Part shown: positions 16,317 through 25,196 of the stretch, one piece after another
How the letters are laid out: each line of letters begins with the position of its first letter
Position numbering within the stretch: position 1 is the first letter of the stretch
Source: CALZKI01 sp045124055
GTDB lineage: Bacteria; Bacillota; Clostridia; Lachnospirales; Lachnospiraceae
NCBI GenBank assembly: GCA_045124055.1
Contig: JBGVKZ010000055.1
Coordinates: 1 to 64,000 of the forward strand
Direction: 5' to 3'
Length of the DNA: 64,000 nucleotides
Position numbers and translations under genes: made by a program
The notes under the pieces: model-generated
The model's database searches: none
What the model was told of the DNA's origin: nothing
What the model saw: only the letters and a program-made list of their open reading frames with translations

Positions 16317-16916
16317 TTAAAATCCCTGTTTTAAATACTCATCATACTCTTCTTTGTTTGTTAGAATCTTATAAACTTCACGCATAGCATTTAAATCATC
16401 AACAATCAAACCGTGACGTTTCTCAAAATAATCGCTCAAATAACCTCTTGGTCGTAACACAATTTCTTTGTGATTAAGTCCAGTTTCAAAGCATTCTAAA
16501 TGCCACTGGTCAAAATTGTTATACATAACTTCAACGCCACAACCGTCCTCACCGTTCTTTTCTCTAATAAAACAACGACCAATCCATTCAGCTTTACAGC
16601 TCTTCATAGGATATACGATTGTAAAATCAATACCCTCTTTATCTAACGCTTCTCTGACAGATGCATGACTGCTCACAAAAATGCAATCATACTTGCCAAT
16701 GTTTTCTTTAATATGCTCGATATAATTGGATGGAAAATCTGGATTACGAATTCTTCTATATCCATCTAGCGGCTCGCCAAACTCATCTTTATCTGTGTAT
16801 AACCAGCTAAACTGGCTACTATCAGAATCTAAGATTCTCAAATCATAATCTTCCTGATGTTTGTATAACCATGTCTTACCACAAGCAAGAAATATACTAT
16901 AAATTTTTGCATCCAT
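16317..16916 (-). CDS. Probable P-loop nucleotide kinase-like protein
   Basis: A 199-residue protein beginning MDAKIYSIFLACGKTWLYKH, where ACGKTW resembles a shortened Walker A loop after a beta strand. The following DLRILDSDSSQFSW is typical of a phage family with a nucleotide-kinase-like fold, and CIFVSSHASVREAL could be the next strand. The start at 16916 is preferred because GAGGGAC precedes it; an upstream ATG (16931) contains that site. It could act on nucleotides, but no substrate can be named. Confidence 0.6.
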   Translation of the reverse strand: MDAKIYSIFLACGKTWLYKHQEDYDLRILDSDSSQFSWLYTDKDEFGEPLDGYRRIRNPDFPSNYIEHIKENIGKYDCIFVSSHASVREALDKEGIDFTIVYPMKSCKAEWIGRCFIREKNGEDGCGVEVMYNNFDQWHLECFETGLNHKEIVLRPRGYLSDYFEKRHGLIVDDLNAMREVYKILTNKEEYDEYLKQGF

Positions 16917-17225
16917 AACTTTGTCCCTCATCTGAAGTTAAAGTAATCGCCTTAACTTCGCCTCTCATACCCATATTTTTTAAAAACATCTGTAATACCC
17001 AGGCGCTTCGTCTACTAAAATATCTTTGTCCATTACGCTGCTTCCCTTGGATATCTCAGCAACATAAATTGGCTCTGGTATATTCAGCCCTAATCTCTTT
17101 GCCATATCCATCAAATAGTGCTTTTGCTGATAAGTGGCGCATAAGATAGGAGTATCTTGCCATTCACTCGCATAAAGTAATCTTGTTGTTTTGCCTTGTT
17201 GTCTGCCCAAATTAATAATTTTCAT
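16897..17225 (-). pseudogene. Mini P-loop protein, frameshifted
   Basis: The N-terminus MKIINLGRQQGKTTRLL has a Walker A loop, and DKDILVDEAP looks like Walker B. The frame then reads out at 16980, but a shifted frame continues as VLQMFLKNMGMRGEVKAITL and TSDEGQ, ending at 16897. The same tail (DFIKYIFGAELDAFTMTVD) closes the intact relative at 33929-34204. One missing base beside GGG explains the break. The intact product would be about 109 residues. Confidence 0.72.
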
Positions 17226-17238
17226 ACGCTTTCACCTC

Positions 17239-17607
17239 TTAACCAAGTCCATATGATGTAAGAGACATGATTGCACCATATGCTCTGTTCCAGTCTGTCT
17301 TATCAAAGTCACAAAATGGTTTAACAATTTCATGCCCAAAAATACTTTCATTCCACTTCCATAAATGGCATCCAATGAACCAACAAAATACAATGTAACG
17401 CTGAGTATTATTGTCTAGTTCCTTTAATTCATTCAAGTATAACTCGCCAAATGAATTAATAAACTTTTGATGCCAATATGCAAATGAAATTGTTTCAAAT
17501 AATACTTTTGGCGGAATATACGGAGCTATCTTCACAAGTTCATCTAAGGTTAATACTTCAGATGGAATCTTACCATCCGTCTTTGTACTACTCACACTTA
17601 TTGTCAT
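17239..17607 (-). CDS. Hypothetical protein
   Basis: A 122-residue protein, mostly helical and rich in aromatics (YIVFCWFIGCHLWKWNESIFGHE) without a clear signal peptide. It lies in the run of small genes downstream of the duplicated radical SAM region. No motif is recognised. Confidence 0.7.
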   Translation of the reverse strand: MTISVSSTKTDGKIPSEVLTLDELVKIAPYIPPKVLFETISFAYWHQKFINSFGELYLNELKELDNNTQRYIVFCWFIGCHLWKWNESIFGHEIVKPFCDFDKTDWNRAYGAIMSLTSYGLG

Positions 17608-17638
17608 ATAATCAACCTCTTAAAATAAAATGTTAATT

Positions 17639-17800
17639 TTATCTCAGCAAAAAGAACTTGAACCAGTCTGGCAAATCGCTTACTGAAACCCAATATGCAG
17701 ATACCAAAACGATAACAAGTATAAGTACAGGCAAAAACTGTAAAATTAAATATGGTAACATATCAATAAAATTATCTATCTTCTTTTTAATTTTCTTCAT
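17639..17800 (-). CDS. Small single-pass membrane protein
   Basis: A 53-residue protein with a basic N-terminus (MKKIKKKIDNF) and one hydrophobic segment (LILQFLPVLILVIVLVSAYW, about residues 18-37). The start at 17800 is chosen because AAGGTGG lies 6 nt ahead inside the upstream gene, whose end it overlaps by 14 bases. It could be holin-like or a membrane anchor. Confidence 0.65.
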   Translation of the reverse strand: MKKIKKKIDNFIDMLPYLILQFLPVLILVIVLVSAYWVSVSDLPDWFKFFLLR

Positions 17801-18221
17801 CTTCGTCCACCTTCTTCTTTCTGCGCTTCCTACTGTTCCAAACATAATCTAAAAAGACATCCCAATTATTAATAACCTGAGTATAGATATCAATCTTAGC
17901 TCCTGTATCTGGACTTACATTAATACGCACATAGTCTGTTCCATATCTGTCTTTATGCGTCCATCTCTCATGATTTAATCTATCTAACTCATTCATTGTG
18001 ATATAAGTTGGAAAAGAAGTAATTATTATTTCATACTCGCACTTGCTACAAAAGTAATAAAATAAATATCGTCTTAGTTGCTCTGCGAATTCATCCTTGT
18101 CCTTGAATTTCTTCAAGGACTTTTGGACATCTTCGCTGAACTTCCAGTGATTAAAAATATTAAAGGTCTCGATTTTATCCTTGTTTATATTATGATAAAA
18201 TACATTCCATTCAAGGTTCAT
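17787..18221 (-). CDS. Conserved hypothetical phage protein
   Basis: A 144-residue protein opening MNLEWNVFYHNINKDKIETF, a pattern I associate with a widespread Firmicute phage family of unknown role. CSKCEYEIII may be part of a metal site. The C-terminus is charged (RKRRKKKVDEDEEN). Confidence 0.72.
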   Translation of the reverse strand: MNLEWNVFYHNINKDKIETFNIFNHWKFSEDVQKSLKKFKDKDEFAEQLRRYLFYYFCSKCEYEIIITSFPTYITMNELDRLNHERWTHKDRYGTDYVRINVSPDTGAKIDIYTQVINNWDVFLDYVWNSRKRRKKKVDEDEEN

Positions 18222-18245
18222 AACTTTACCTCTTAAACAAATCTT

Positions 18246-18551
18246 TTAAATCCAAATAATATCTTCTCTTTTGCCAAAATACATTGGCAAAATCATACAT
18301 CTTAATACATCTTCATTGATATTCTTGTCGCACCACATTTTGCCAACCCTTTGTCCGTGAGTGCTATCAGACGCTTTAAACCATCTCAATATAGTCCCAT
18401 CTGTGAACTCTGTGCGTAATTCATTTTTACTTTGTATTTTTTTTGATATTTCTTTACCAGAAGACTCTTCAATGCTTACAATAAGTTGCATTGCTGTATC
18501 ATGGTCAAATCCAACTACAGCCCATCTATTTTTTGCAAATTCATTAACCAT
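18246..18551 (-). CDS. Hypothetical protein
   Basis: A 101-residue protein with a GFDHDTAMQLIVSIEESSGKEI segment and a basic, tryptophan-containing middle (TILRWFKASDSTHGQRVGKMW). The motif resembles small phage proteins placed beside replication genes, but no function is assigned. Confidence 0.68.
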   Translation of the reverse strand: MVNEFAKNRWAVVGFDHDTAMQLIVSIEESSGKEISKKIQSKNELRTEFTDGTILRWFKASDSTHGQRVGKMWCDKNINEDVLRCMILPMYFGKREDIIWI

Positions 18552-18555
18552 ACTT

Positions 18556-18577
18556 ACCTCTTAAAACTAATCTTTTA
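18556..18577 (-). repeat. Intergenic ribosome-site module (example)
   Basis: A typical copy of the recurring junction: in minus sense TAAAA, a short spacer, then TTTTAAGAGGT ahead of the next start codon. Confidence 0.75.
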
Positions 18578-18582
18578 TTGCT

Positions 18583-19722
18583 TTACCACTCCGAATAGTC
18601 CAATCGTACTTCGCTTGGAACTATATCCATATATTTGTGGCATTCTTCATCCATTTCCATTAGCTGTTCGTAATATCTCCATGTTGCAGATGTTCCCTTG
18701 CCACCGCTCTTACGCAAATCATCTTTTTCGCAGAATTGCTTATAACTTAAATTGTTGAATAAGCTAGGCTGATTACACCAGCAAGCAATATTTACATAAC
18801 TACCATACAACGGACTATCATTATATTTGTTAAATCTCATAACATACGGTTTAAAATTATACTTATTGAGAATAAAGATTCTTTCAAATGTATTTCTGAT
18901 ATCTTGCTTCCAAAAATCTAAGTCATATTTATCATTGTTGTCAAAACCACATAAGACATAAAACTTGATGTTTTGTCCCTTATTCTTGCAATACTGTCTA
19001 ATCAAATAAGCCTTTTTCTCAATGATTTTCTTGTCTTCTATATTGTCAAAAGCAAAGATAAAATCACCATCGTACTTGCTGCCAAACAGAATCTCACATT
19101 TTTCATCTGTTAAAAGCCTTTCATCGAGACCTTGCTTAAACTGAAACTGTCTTCCAGTCGCTTGCAGCTCAAGCAACATCTCTTTCCACTTAGGACATCC
19201 AAGAAAATTATCATCTAGCATACAAATCTTTTTTCTCGTTGGGTCGTAGAACTCTTTCAACGGACTATGCTTAAACACTTGCTTATAGTTCTTATTTACA
19301 CAGAACCCACACTGTCTAAAGCAACCTCTTGTCAGAAAGCCAATAGAATAGTCAAGATAATATTTAAAGTCAAGACGCTTACCACCATTTGCAAGTTGTT
19401 CATTTACCCAATCATCATACAGATGATAATCTGGCATGCAATGTTCTATATCATCTGGTAGTGGTTTTGCCTTATCATAAAAGAAACCAGTTCCACCATA
19501 TTCAACCCAAGACAAATTCAATATTCCCTCTGGAACAGGTGTATCAGTGAACACCTTGGAAATGAATACTTTATCATAATTTTCAATATCATCATAAGAA
19601 AGAAGCAGTCTTACATTATGTCCACTTTCTTTGTAGTATGATGAAATTTTCATACAAACTAAGTTAGGAAATCTATGTTTCTTTTTGCCTACTAAATCAG
19701 CATCAATAATTCCTATGTTCAT
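18583..19722 (-). CDS. B12-binding-like radical SAM protein, copy 1
   Basis: A 379-residue radical SAM enzyme of unknown reaction. The N-terminal 120 residues (MNIGIIDADLVGKKKHRFPN) form a Rossmann-like domain resembling B12-binding radical SAM proteins. The cluster ligands are C134, C138 and C141 in TRGCFRQCGFC (CX3CX2C). LDDNFLG and QFKQGLDERLL continue the barrel. Copy 2 at 22012-23151 differs at about 20 residues by eye (near 95 percent identity) but at many synonymous sites, so both have been kept by selection. The pair flanks five genes and lies near a Mom-like protein. Confidence 0.88.
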   Translation of the reverse strand: MNIGIIDADLVGKKKHRFPNLVCMKISSYYKESGHNVRLLLSYDDIENYDKVFISKVFTDTPVPEGILNLSWVEYGGTGFFYDKAKPLPDDIEHCMPDYHLYDDWVNEQLANGGKRLDFKYYLDYSIGFLTRGCFRQCGFCVNKNYKQVFKHSPLKEFYDPTRKKICMLDDNFLGCPKWKEMLLELQATGRQFQFKQGLDERLLTDEKCEILFGSKYDGDFIFAFDNIEDKKIIEKKAYLIRQYCKNKGQNIKFYVLCGFDNNDKYDLDFWKQDIRNTFERIFILNKYNFKPYVMRFNKYNDSPLYGSYVNIACWCNQPSLFNNLSYKQFCEKDDLRKSGGKGTSATWRYYEQLMEMDEECHKYMDIVPSEVRLDYSEW

Positions 19723-19746
19723 TTTACACCTCTTAAAATTAAACTT

Positions 19747-20028
19747 TTAATTGCTAACAATTTCGTATGTTTCTTCAAAAATATCTGGTTTACAAGGATA
19801 AAATTCACCATGTACACCTTTAATAATGTAATCTCCTTTTGTGCAAGTATGATTGCCTTCTAATGTCTTAATAATCATATTGACATGCGGAGCACCTTTG
19901 CCTACTTCCCATGCGGTATCAACAATATCATACTGCAAAGACTCACCTACAAAAGATTTGATTTCTTCAAGATTCAATCCTGTCCATTGAACCGCTTCAA
20001 TAATTACTGGTTTCTTTCTATATTTCAT
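19747..20028 (-). CDS. Conserved hypothetical phage protein
   Basis: A 93-residue protein with MKYRKKPVIIEAVQWTG at the start and GDYIIKGVHGEFYPCKPDIF near the end, the signature of a small family common in Firmicute and other phages. Length and both ends fit the family. Its role is unknown. Confidence 0.85.
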   Translation of the reverse strand: MKYRKKPVIIEAVQWTGLNLEEIKSFVGESLQYDIVDTAWEVGKGAPHVNMIIKTLEGNHTCTKGDYIIKGVHGEFYPCKPDIFEETYEIVSN

Positions 20029-20035
20029 AATCCTT

Positions 20036-20057
20036 ACCTCTTAAAATTCAGCTTTTA
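20036..20057 (-). repeat. Intergenic ribosome-site module (example)
   Basis: Another near-perfect copy: the stop codon TAA opens AAAA, a 6-nt spacer and TTTTAAGAGGT leading to the next gene. Confidence 0.75.
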
Positions 20058-20279
20058 ATCTACGAAAATGCCGCTCTTAGACCAGTCATTTAGCGTCTCA
20101 TTAAGCTCTCTTATTGAATCATCGAAGTTATAAGGTCTAAAATACTTTGCACTCATACGAAGCCATTGACCGTCCTTATAGATTAAAAAGTGCGGATAAC
20201 CAGCCTTATCATATGTAATATCATATATCTTGTAGTCTTTGCCATTATCCTTATTAATTACATTCATATTCATATACAT
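20055..20279 (-). CDS. Hypothetical protein
   Basis: A 74-residue protein with MNVINKDNGKDYKIYDITYD followed by HFLIYKDGQWLRMSAKYFRP, which looks like a small beta-barrel. AAGGAG lies 8 nt before the chosen ATG. The family resembles phage proteins of unknown role. Confidence 0.7.
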   Translation of the reverse strand: MYMNMNVINKDNGKDYKIYDITYDKAGYPHFLIYKDGQWLRMSAKYFRPYNFDDSIRELNETLNDWSKSGIFVD

Positions 20280-20283
20280 AAAT

Positions 20284-20484
20284 TTACTCCTTGTTATTCA
20301 TTTCAAATTCAAGAAGATTGTCTAGGTTTATAATTTCGTTTTTAAGGTCAGCAATATATCCCTCTTGCTCTTCGACAAGCTTATCAATTTCATCTGCAAG
20401 CTCACGATTATAATATTCTCTAACCACTCTCGCAACATCTTCTAGACTATCAACTGTTTCCCAATGTCCCTCTATATACATCAT
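20284..20484 (-). CDS. Small coiled-coil protein
   Basis: A 66-residue, strongly acidic, helical protein. Heptad-like leucines and isoleucines in DKLVEEQEGYIADLKNEIIN suggest a coiled coil that may dimerise. It is tightly spaced with the nuclease gene upstream and probably translated from the same message. Confidence 0.68.
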   Translation of the reverse strand: MMYIEGHWETVDSLEDVARVVREYYNRELADEIDKLVEEQEGYIADLKNEIINLDNLLEFEMNNKE

Positions 20485-20495
20485 TGTTAATCACC

Positions 20496-21680
20496 TCAAA
20501 TATTGTCAAGCCACGACAAATCCACTTCATCTGTACTATTTTCTATAACTTTGCTACTTGAAGCGGACGAATTAGTGCCAAGTAAACCACCGAACATATC
20601 ACTCTTATTAGCTTCAAACTTTTCTAAGTAAGCTTTATATGGCAGATGCTTAGAAGCACTATAAGCACACAGATTGGCGAAGTAATAACTCTGAGCTTTT
20701 ACGCTTTCTTCATCGTCCCAGAAGCACTCTAAAGATTTTGTTTCTTCATAATCTTTTTCTCTGAGCATAATGTCTGCCAAAGTTACAGTAACCTTTTCAG
20801 TCCACTTTTCAAGAATCTTCTCGTTAAGTTCGACGGCTACATGGCAATCCGTAATCTCGTACTTGGCTTTAACTTCTTCAGGCAAACAATCGATACTGTT
20901 TGTATCTAGCATCTGCTTTAAATATTCATCTGGTTCATACTTAAAGTGCTTTAACCAAGTCTTGGCGTTACTCTGTAAGCTCTCACCAATCTTGGAACGC
21001 TCTACATTTCTGTATTTGACATCGCCCTTTTTTAACTGATATTTAATAGTGCAATACTTTAAGAAGTTGAAATGCGGTCTAATCTTATCAAGCGGAATCC
21101 CCATCTGATTCAGACCAAGGGCATATCCAATTAACTGACCAGAATTTTCTTCAAGTGTCTTTCCAGTGTAGATACTAGATGTCTTAAAGTCTAATGGATA
21201 ATAGAAGCCTTTGTCATCTTTGTACAGTCCGTCAATATAACCAACAAATACATTGCCACCAACAACAAAAATAATAGGCTTTTCTACTAACAGCTTGTGC
21301 TTATATACTGTATGGTTCTTAAAGAAATGAATTAGATTTTCATTGTACTTTTCACCGATGCTCTTATTCTTTTCTTCGTCTGAACGATTAAACTTTAAAT
21401 CTGCGATTGTAATAGCCGTAGTGAAACCGTCGTTATAGTCGTCAATCATATCTTCGTACTTAATCTTGCCTTCGTAGAATTTCTCAAGCGTGTCGTGGCA
21501 GATAGTTCCCAAAGTCGTGTAGCAACTGTCACATCTATCTTCTTTTGACTTCAAGATATATTTTAATAAATATTCAAACTTTGAAGTCATATATGTATTC
21601 ATACGGCTCCATGACCACAGGCGGTCAACATTATACTTCTTTTTAACCTTTTCTAATTCTTCATATGACAATCTTGCCAT
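20496..21680 (-). CDS. RecB-like PD-(D/E)XK nuclease
   Basis: A 394-residue Cas4/RecB-family nuclease. The order is typical: GTICHDTLEKFYEG with the family histidine near residue 58, a GYIDGLY strand with the acidic residue, YYPLDFKTSS carrying the D-x-K pair near 170, and QLIGYALGL containing the QxxxY motif. Family members act as recombination exonucleases. Its position near primase, helicase and the RecA-like ATPase supports a role in recombination-dependent replication. The C-terminus ends in an acidic, hydrophobic tail (EVDLSWLDNI) that could contact SSB or another partner. Confidence 0.88.
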   Translation of the reverse strand: MARLSYEELEKVKKKYNVDRLWSWSRMNTYMTSKFEYLLKYILKSKEDRCDSCYTTLGTICHDTLEKFYEGKIKYEDMIDDYNDGFTTAITIADLKFNRSDEEKNKSIGEKYNENLIHFFKNHTVYKHKLLVEKPIIFVVGGNVFVGYIDGLYKDDKGFYYPLDFKTSSIYTGKTLEENSGQLIGYALGLNQMGIPLDKIRPHFNFLKYCTIKYQLKKGDVKYRNVERSKIGESLQSNAKTWLKHFKYEPDEYLKQMLDTNSIDCLPEEVKAKYEITDCHVAVELNEKILEKWTEKVTVTLADIMLREKDYEETKSLECFWDDEESVKAQSYYFANLCAYSASKHLPYKAYLEKFEANKSDMFGGLLGTNSSASSSKVIENSTDEVDLSWLDNI

Positions 21681-21691
21681 TTACCCACCCC

Positions 21692-21982
21692 TTATTCAAT
21701 ATCAATATCTAGCGGAGTTCCTCTTCGCCAACTTAATCCGATTTCACCATTTTGCAACTGTCGTAATCTTTCTCTGCAATCCTCATCTGTTTCATAGCCA
21801 AGGCAGAAAATCAAATTATCTGGCGCTCTCCACTTATCTACTAAATCAACAATGAAGTATATGACGGTATGCTGAGCATTAAATGGCTTAGTACAAATGA
21901 TATATCTGTCGTCTCTTGCTCTGACTCTGAATGGTCTTTTGTGTTCTGGAATATAAACCTTATCGCCAACCTCAACTCTCAT
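21692..21982 (-). CDS. Conserved hypothetical phage protein
   Basis: A 96-residue protein with the run CTKPFNAQHTVIYFIVDL, DNLIFCLGYETDEDC and a final RRGTPLDIDIE, which mark a widespread small phage family without assigned function. It lies immediately downstream of radical SAM copy 2. Confidence 0.82.
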   Translation of the reverse strand: MRVEVGDKVYIPEHKRPFRVRARDDRYIICTKPFNAQHTVIYFIVDLVDKWRAPDNLIFCLGYETDEDCRERLRQLQNGEIGLSWRRGTPLDIDIE

Positions 21983-22011
21983 TACATTTACCTCTTAAAA
22001 CTGCAATTTTA

Positions 22012-23151
22012 TTACCATTCTGTATAGTCCAATCTAACTTGGCTTGGAACTATATCCATATACTTATGACACTCTTCATCCATTTCCATTAGTTGTTCGT
22101 AATATCTCCATGTTGCAGATGTTCCCTTGCCACCGCTTTTACGCAAATCATCTTTCTCACAGAATTGCTTATAACTTAAATTGTTAAACAAACTTGGCTG
22201 ATTACACCAACAAGCAATATTAACATAAGTGCCGTACAATGGGCTTTCGTTATATTTATTAAATCTCATAACATATGGTTTAAAATTATATTTGTTAAGA
22301 ATAAAAATTCTTTCAAATGTATTTCTAATATCTTGTTTCCAAAAATCTAAATCATATTTATCATCATTATCAAAGCCACATAAGACATAGAACTTTATGT
22401 TTTGTCCTTTATTCTTACAATACTGTCTAATTAAATAAGCCTTTTTCTCAATGATTTTCCTGTCTTCTATATTGTCAAAAGCAAAGATAAAATCACCATC
22501 GTATTTACTACTAAACAGAATCTCACACTTTTCATCTGTTAAAAGTCTTTCGTCAAGACCTTGCTTAAACTGAAACTGTCTGCCAGTTGCTTGTAATTCA
22601 AGCAGCATCTCTTTCCACTTAGGACAACCAAGAAAATTATCATCCAACATACATATCTTTTTTCTTGTTGGGTCATAGAATTCTTCTAATGGACTATGTT
22701 TAAATACTTGCTTATAGTTCTTGTTTACACAGAATCCACATTGTCTAAAACAACCTCTTGTAAGAAAGCCGATTGAATAATCAAGATAGTATTTAAAATC
22801 AAGTCGCTTTCCACCATTTGCAAGTTGCTCATTTACCCAATCATCATACAAATGATAATCTGGCATACTATGCTCTATATCATCTGCCAGCGGAATTGCT
22901 TTATCATAAAAGAAACCAGTCCCACCATATTCAACCCAAGATAAATTCAATATACCATCTGGCACAGGTGTATCTGTGAACACCTTGGAAATAAATACTT
23001 TATCATAGTTTTCAATATCATCATAAGACATTAACAGTTTCACATTATGTCCTTGGCTTTTGTGGTATGCAGAGATTTTCATACAAGCCAAATTTGGAAA
23101 CCTATGTTTCTTTTTACCTATCAAATCTGCGTCTATAATTCCTATGTTCAT
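22012..23151 (-). CDS. B12-binding-like radical SAM protein, copy 2
   Basis: A 379-residue paralogue of the protein at 18583-19722 with identical cluster motif TRGCFRQCGFC at residues 131-141. Differences cluster near the N-terminus (YHKSQGHNVKLLMS instead of YYKESGHNVRLLLS). It starts 25 bases after the Mom-like gene ends and shares its transcript, so a joint role in nucleic-acid modification is a reasonable but unproven inference. Confidence 0.88.
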   Translation of the reverse strand: MNIGIIDADLIGKKKHRFPNLACMKISAYHKSQGHNVKLLMSYDDIENYDKVFISKVFTDTPVPDGILNLSWVEYGGTGFFYDKAIPLADDIEHSMPDYHLYDDWVNEQLANGGKRLDFKYYLDYSIGFLTRGCFRQCGFCVNKNYKQVFKHSPLEEFYDPTRKKICMLDDNFLGCPKWKEMLLELQATGRQFQFKQGLDERLLTDEKCEILFSSKYDGDFIFAFDNIEDRKIIEKKAYLIRQYCKNKGQNIKFYVLCGFDNDDKYDLDFWKQDIRNTFERIFILNKYNFKPYVMRFNKYNESPLYGTYVNIACWCNQPSLFNNLSYKQFCEKDDLRKSGGKGTSATWRYYEQLMEMDEECHKYMDIVPSQVRLDYTEW

Positions 23152-23175
23152 CTTACACCTCTTAAAATCGTAATT

Positions 23176-23814
23176 TTAGTTTGCCAACACTAATATTGGT
23201 TGCATGTATTCGCCCAATACATAATTCTGATTTTCTTCCTTTGGATAAGGAAGTATCGGATATTCTAATGCAGACATATATTCTTTTTTCTTTTTCTTTG
23301 ATGATGTGCAAAAATAAACATATCTATTTTTTGCAGTTCTTACTTTTCTATATTTACCCTGTTCTTCATTGCTATAGTGTCTTGAATGCTTATTGCCTTC
23401 AGTCCACTTGTCAGTTCTTTGCTTTGTTTGCCCCGTATATAGAAAATTACAAGCCTGATAAATATATCCGTTGTGGTGCATACCAGTATCAGAATAAGAA
23501 ACAATTATCCAATCTTCATTCTTTAATTCTCTTAAACAATGAGATACAAAGTAGGATAGTGGCTCTGTCAAACGTTCTACTCTGCAAAGTCGATTTAATT
23601 CATATACCTTACTTGAATATTCTTTTCCACAAACACCAGTACATAACGAAGGCGATGCTGGCTTTCCAAAAGTACAAACCGCACAAAGTTCATCATCAAA
23701 AAACCACCCAAATGCCTTTGATATTACTGGCGCTCTGCCAGAATAATGTTTTGGTAGGAGAAAGTCTACAGCTTCTTTATATGTAATTTCTTTTATAAAT
23801 CCTTTATTGTTCAT
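23176..23814 (-). CDS. Mom-like DNA adenine modification protein
   Basis: A 212-residue protein resembling the Mom family, GNAT-fold enzymes that convert adenine in phage DNA to a methylcarbamoyl form and block restriction. The recognised pattern is HYSGRAPVISKAFGWFFDDE, CTFGKPASPSLCTGVCGKEY, VYELNRLCRVE, LSYFVSHCLREL, VSYSDTGMHHNGYIYQACNF and YTGQTKQRTD. All blocks are present and in order, so the gene looks intact. It directly precedes radical SAM copy 2. Confidence 0.8.
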   Translation of the reverse strand: MNNKGFIKEITYKEAVDFLLPKHYSGRAPVISKAFGWFFDDELCAVCTFGKPASPSLCTGVCGKEYSSKVYELNRLCRVERLTEPLSYFVSHCLRELKNEDWIIVSYSDTGMHHNGYIYQACNFLYTGQTKQRTDKWTEGNKHSRHYSNEEQGKYRKVRTAKNRYVYFCTSSKKKKKEYMSALEYPILPYPKEENQNYVLGEYMQPILVLAN

Positions 23815-23875
23815 ACTTAATTTACTGCCTTTTAATATATAAATTTATTAGTTACTACCTCTTAAAATCACCATT

Positions 23876-24088
23876 TTACTTGTCATAAAGATAGAAAAAT
23901 TCTGTATGAGACCCAACATCATATGCTTTTGCACCATCAGAAGTTAGCCACCCTCTTACATAATAAATCTTAAAATTTCTATCTTCACAAAACTTATGAA
24001 TCTCTTTCCACGCTTCGTCTTCGTTCTGCGGTTCTGCTATGATTCTTCTTTCGCCATGTGAATTTTCAAAATATAATTTCATACTCAC
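23876..24088 (-). CDS. Conserved hypothetical protein
   Basis: A 70-residue protein (MSMKLYFENSHGERRIIAEP, then KFCEDRNFKIYYVRGWLTSD) matching a small phage family of unknown role. The start codon overlaps the primase stop codon (ATGA), giving translational coupling. Confidence 0.75.
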   Translation of the reverse strand: MSMKLYFENSHGERRIIAEPQNEDEAWKEIHKFCEDRNFKIYYVRGWLTSDGAKAYDVGSHTEFFYLYDK

Positions 24089-25161
24089 TTATCCTTCAAA
24101 CTTTCTTGATACTTTCTTTGTTCGCTTCTATCGTAGACAATTCTGCTTTCAAGCAAGAATTGATAGTCCTTATTGTTTGCATCCATAGGAGCATCCTTAT
24201 CTCCTAGAATCCCCATGAAGTCATGTATGTAAGACACCTTTCTGACGTTCTTAAACTTCTCGCACATATGTCTTACTTCACTTATATCAACATCTTTATC
24301 TAATCCAATCACAATCTCAACATTCAATCCCATTAGAATGCGGATTTGCTCGTCTGAAATGCTCTTTCCTGACAACGCCACAACCGTTCCATCTCCAAGA
24401 GAATCTCTTTTCAAGACCGACTTCTCACTTTCTGCAACGACTACATATCCTGCTTTCTGAATTGAATCGTAGTTCTCGTATAAGCCATACAAGTTCAATG
24501 ATTTTTGGTATGTCGGAGTTATGAAATATTTCTTGATTCCAAACTCTTCATAATTTTCAACTGTTGTTCTTTGATTGAACCCTAAGAGTTCTCCTGTTGC
24601 CCAATAACGCAAAGGAATAATAACTCTTTTGTGCTTATATGAATAAGCTAACTTAAACTTTTCTCTAGTCCACGGCATAATGCCTTCGTGAACCCAACTA
24701 ATGTGCAACATAGGAACAAAGTCGTCTAACAACTTATCGTCTAATACATGAATATCGTCTACATTAATAGCCCTTCTACTGCTCCTTAATACATTTTTAA
24801 ACACACTTAAAGGGTCGAACCTTTTCTTTGGTTTTTCTTCTTTCTTTTTGAACTCAAATGGTAAGTCAAGAATTTTATGCAGATATTTGATTGCCTCGAT
24901 AAATGATAGACTCTTATTGTATTGGACTAAAGTAATAATATCTGAATTATCGCCAAATTCTTTGGTTCTCGTCCAATTAGTTACACCTAAATACTCATTG
25001 TTTTTAACATTAATTGCACCTTTGTTATCGCCATTGTAGTTGCCACATGAGTAAAAGTCTTTATTTGGATGATAGACAATACTATGACAACCAATCTCTT
25101 CTAAGACATATTCGATTTTACGCTCATTATAGATGTGCTCTTTCAGTTCGCTGATTGTCAT
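24085..25161 (-). CDS. DNA primase (TOPRIM)
   Basis: A 358-residue DnaG-type primase. The N-terminal zinc-binding-like domain (IEYVLEEIGCHSIVYHPNKD, FYSCG) is shortened. The TOPRIM core is YVVVAESEKSVLKRDS near residue 240 and IVIGLDKDVD near 287, giving the conserved Glu and D-x-D. It makes RNA primers for lagging-strand synthesis. It lies next to the DnaB-type helicase, which it probably contacts; the primase C-terminal helicase-binding domain is reduced. Confidence 0.88.
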   Translation of the reverse strand: MTISELKEHIYNERKIEYVLEEIGCHSIVYHPNKDFYSCGNYNGDNKGAINVKNNEYLGVTNWTRTKEFGDNSDIITLVQYNKSLSFIEAIKYLHKILDLPFEFKKKEEKPKKRFDPLSVFKNVLRSSRRAINVDDIHVLDDKLLDDFVPMLHISWVHEGIMPWTREKFKLAYSYKHKRVIIPLRYWATGELLGFNQRTTVENYEEFGIKKYFITPTYQKSLNLYGLYENYDSIQKAGYVVVAESEKSVLKRDSLGDGTVVALSGKSISDEQIRILMGLNVEIVIGLDKDVDISEVRHMCEKFKNVRKVSYIHDFMGILGDKDAPMDANNKDYQFLLESRIVYDRSEQRKYQESLKDK

Positions 25162-25196
25162 AACCCTTTACCTTATATCGTTATTTATTATTTATC

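Noticed and set aside
23181..23786. A 201-codon open frame on the plus strand
   Set aside because: It is fully antisense to the well-supported Mom-like gene, has no ribosome site and has no recognisable motif. Low GC and biased codons make such shadow frames common here.
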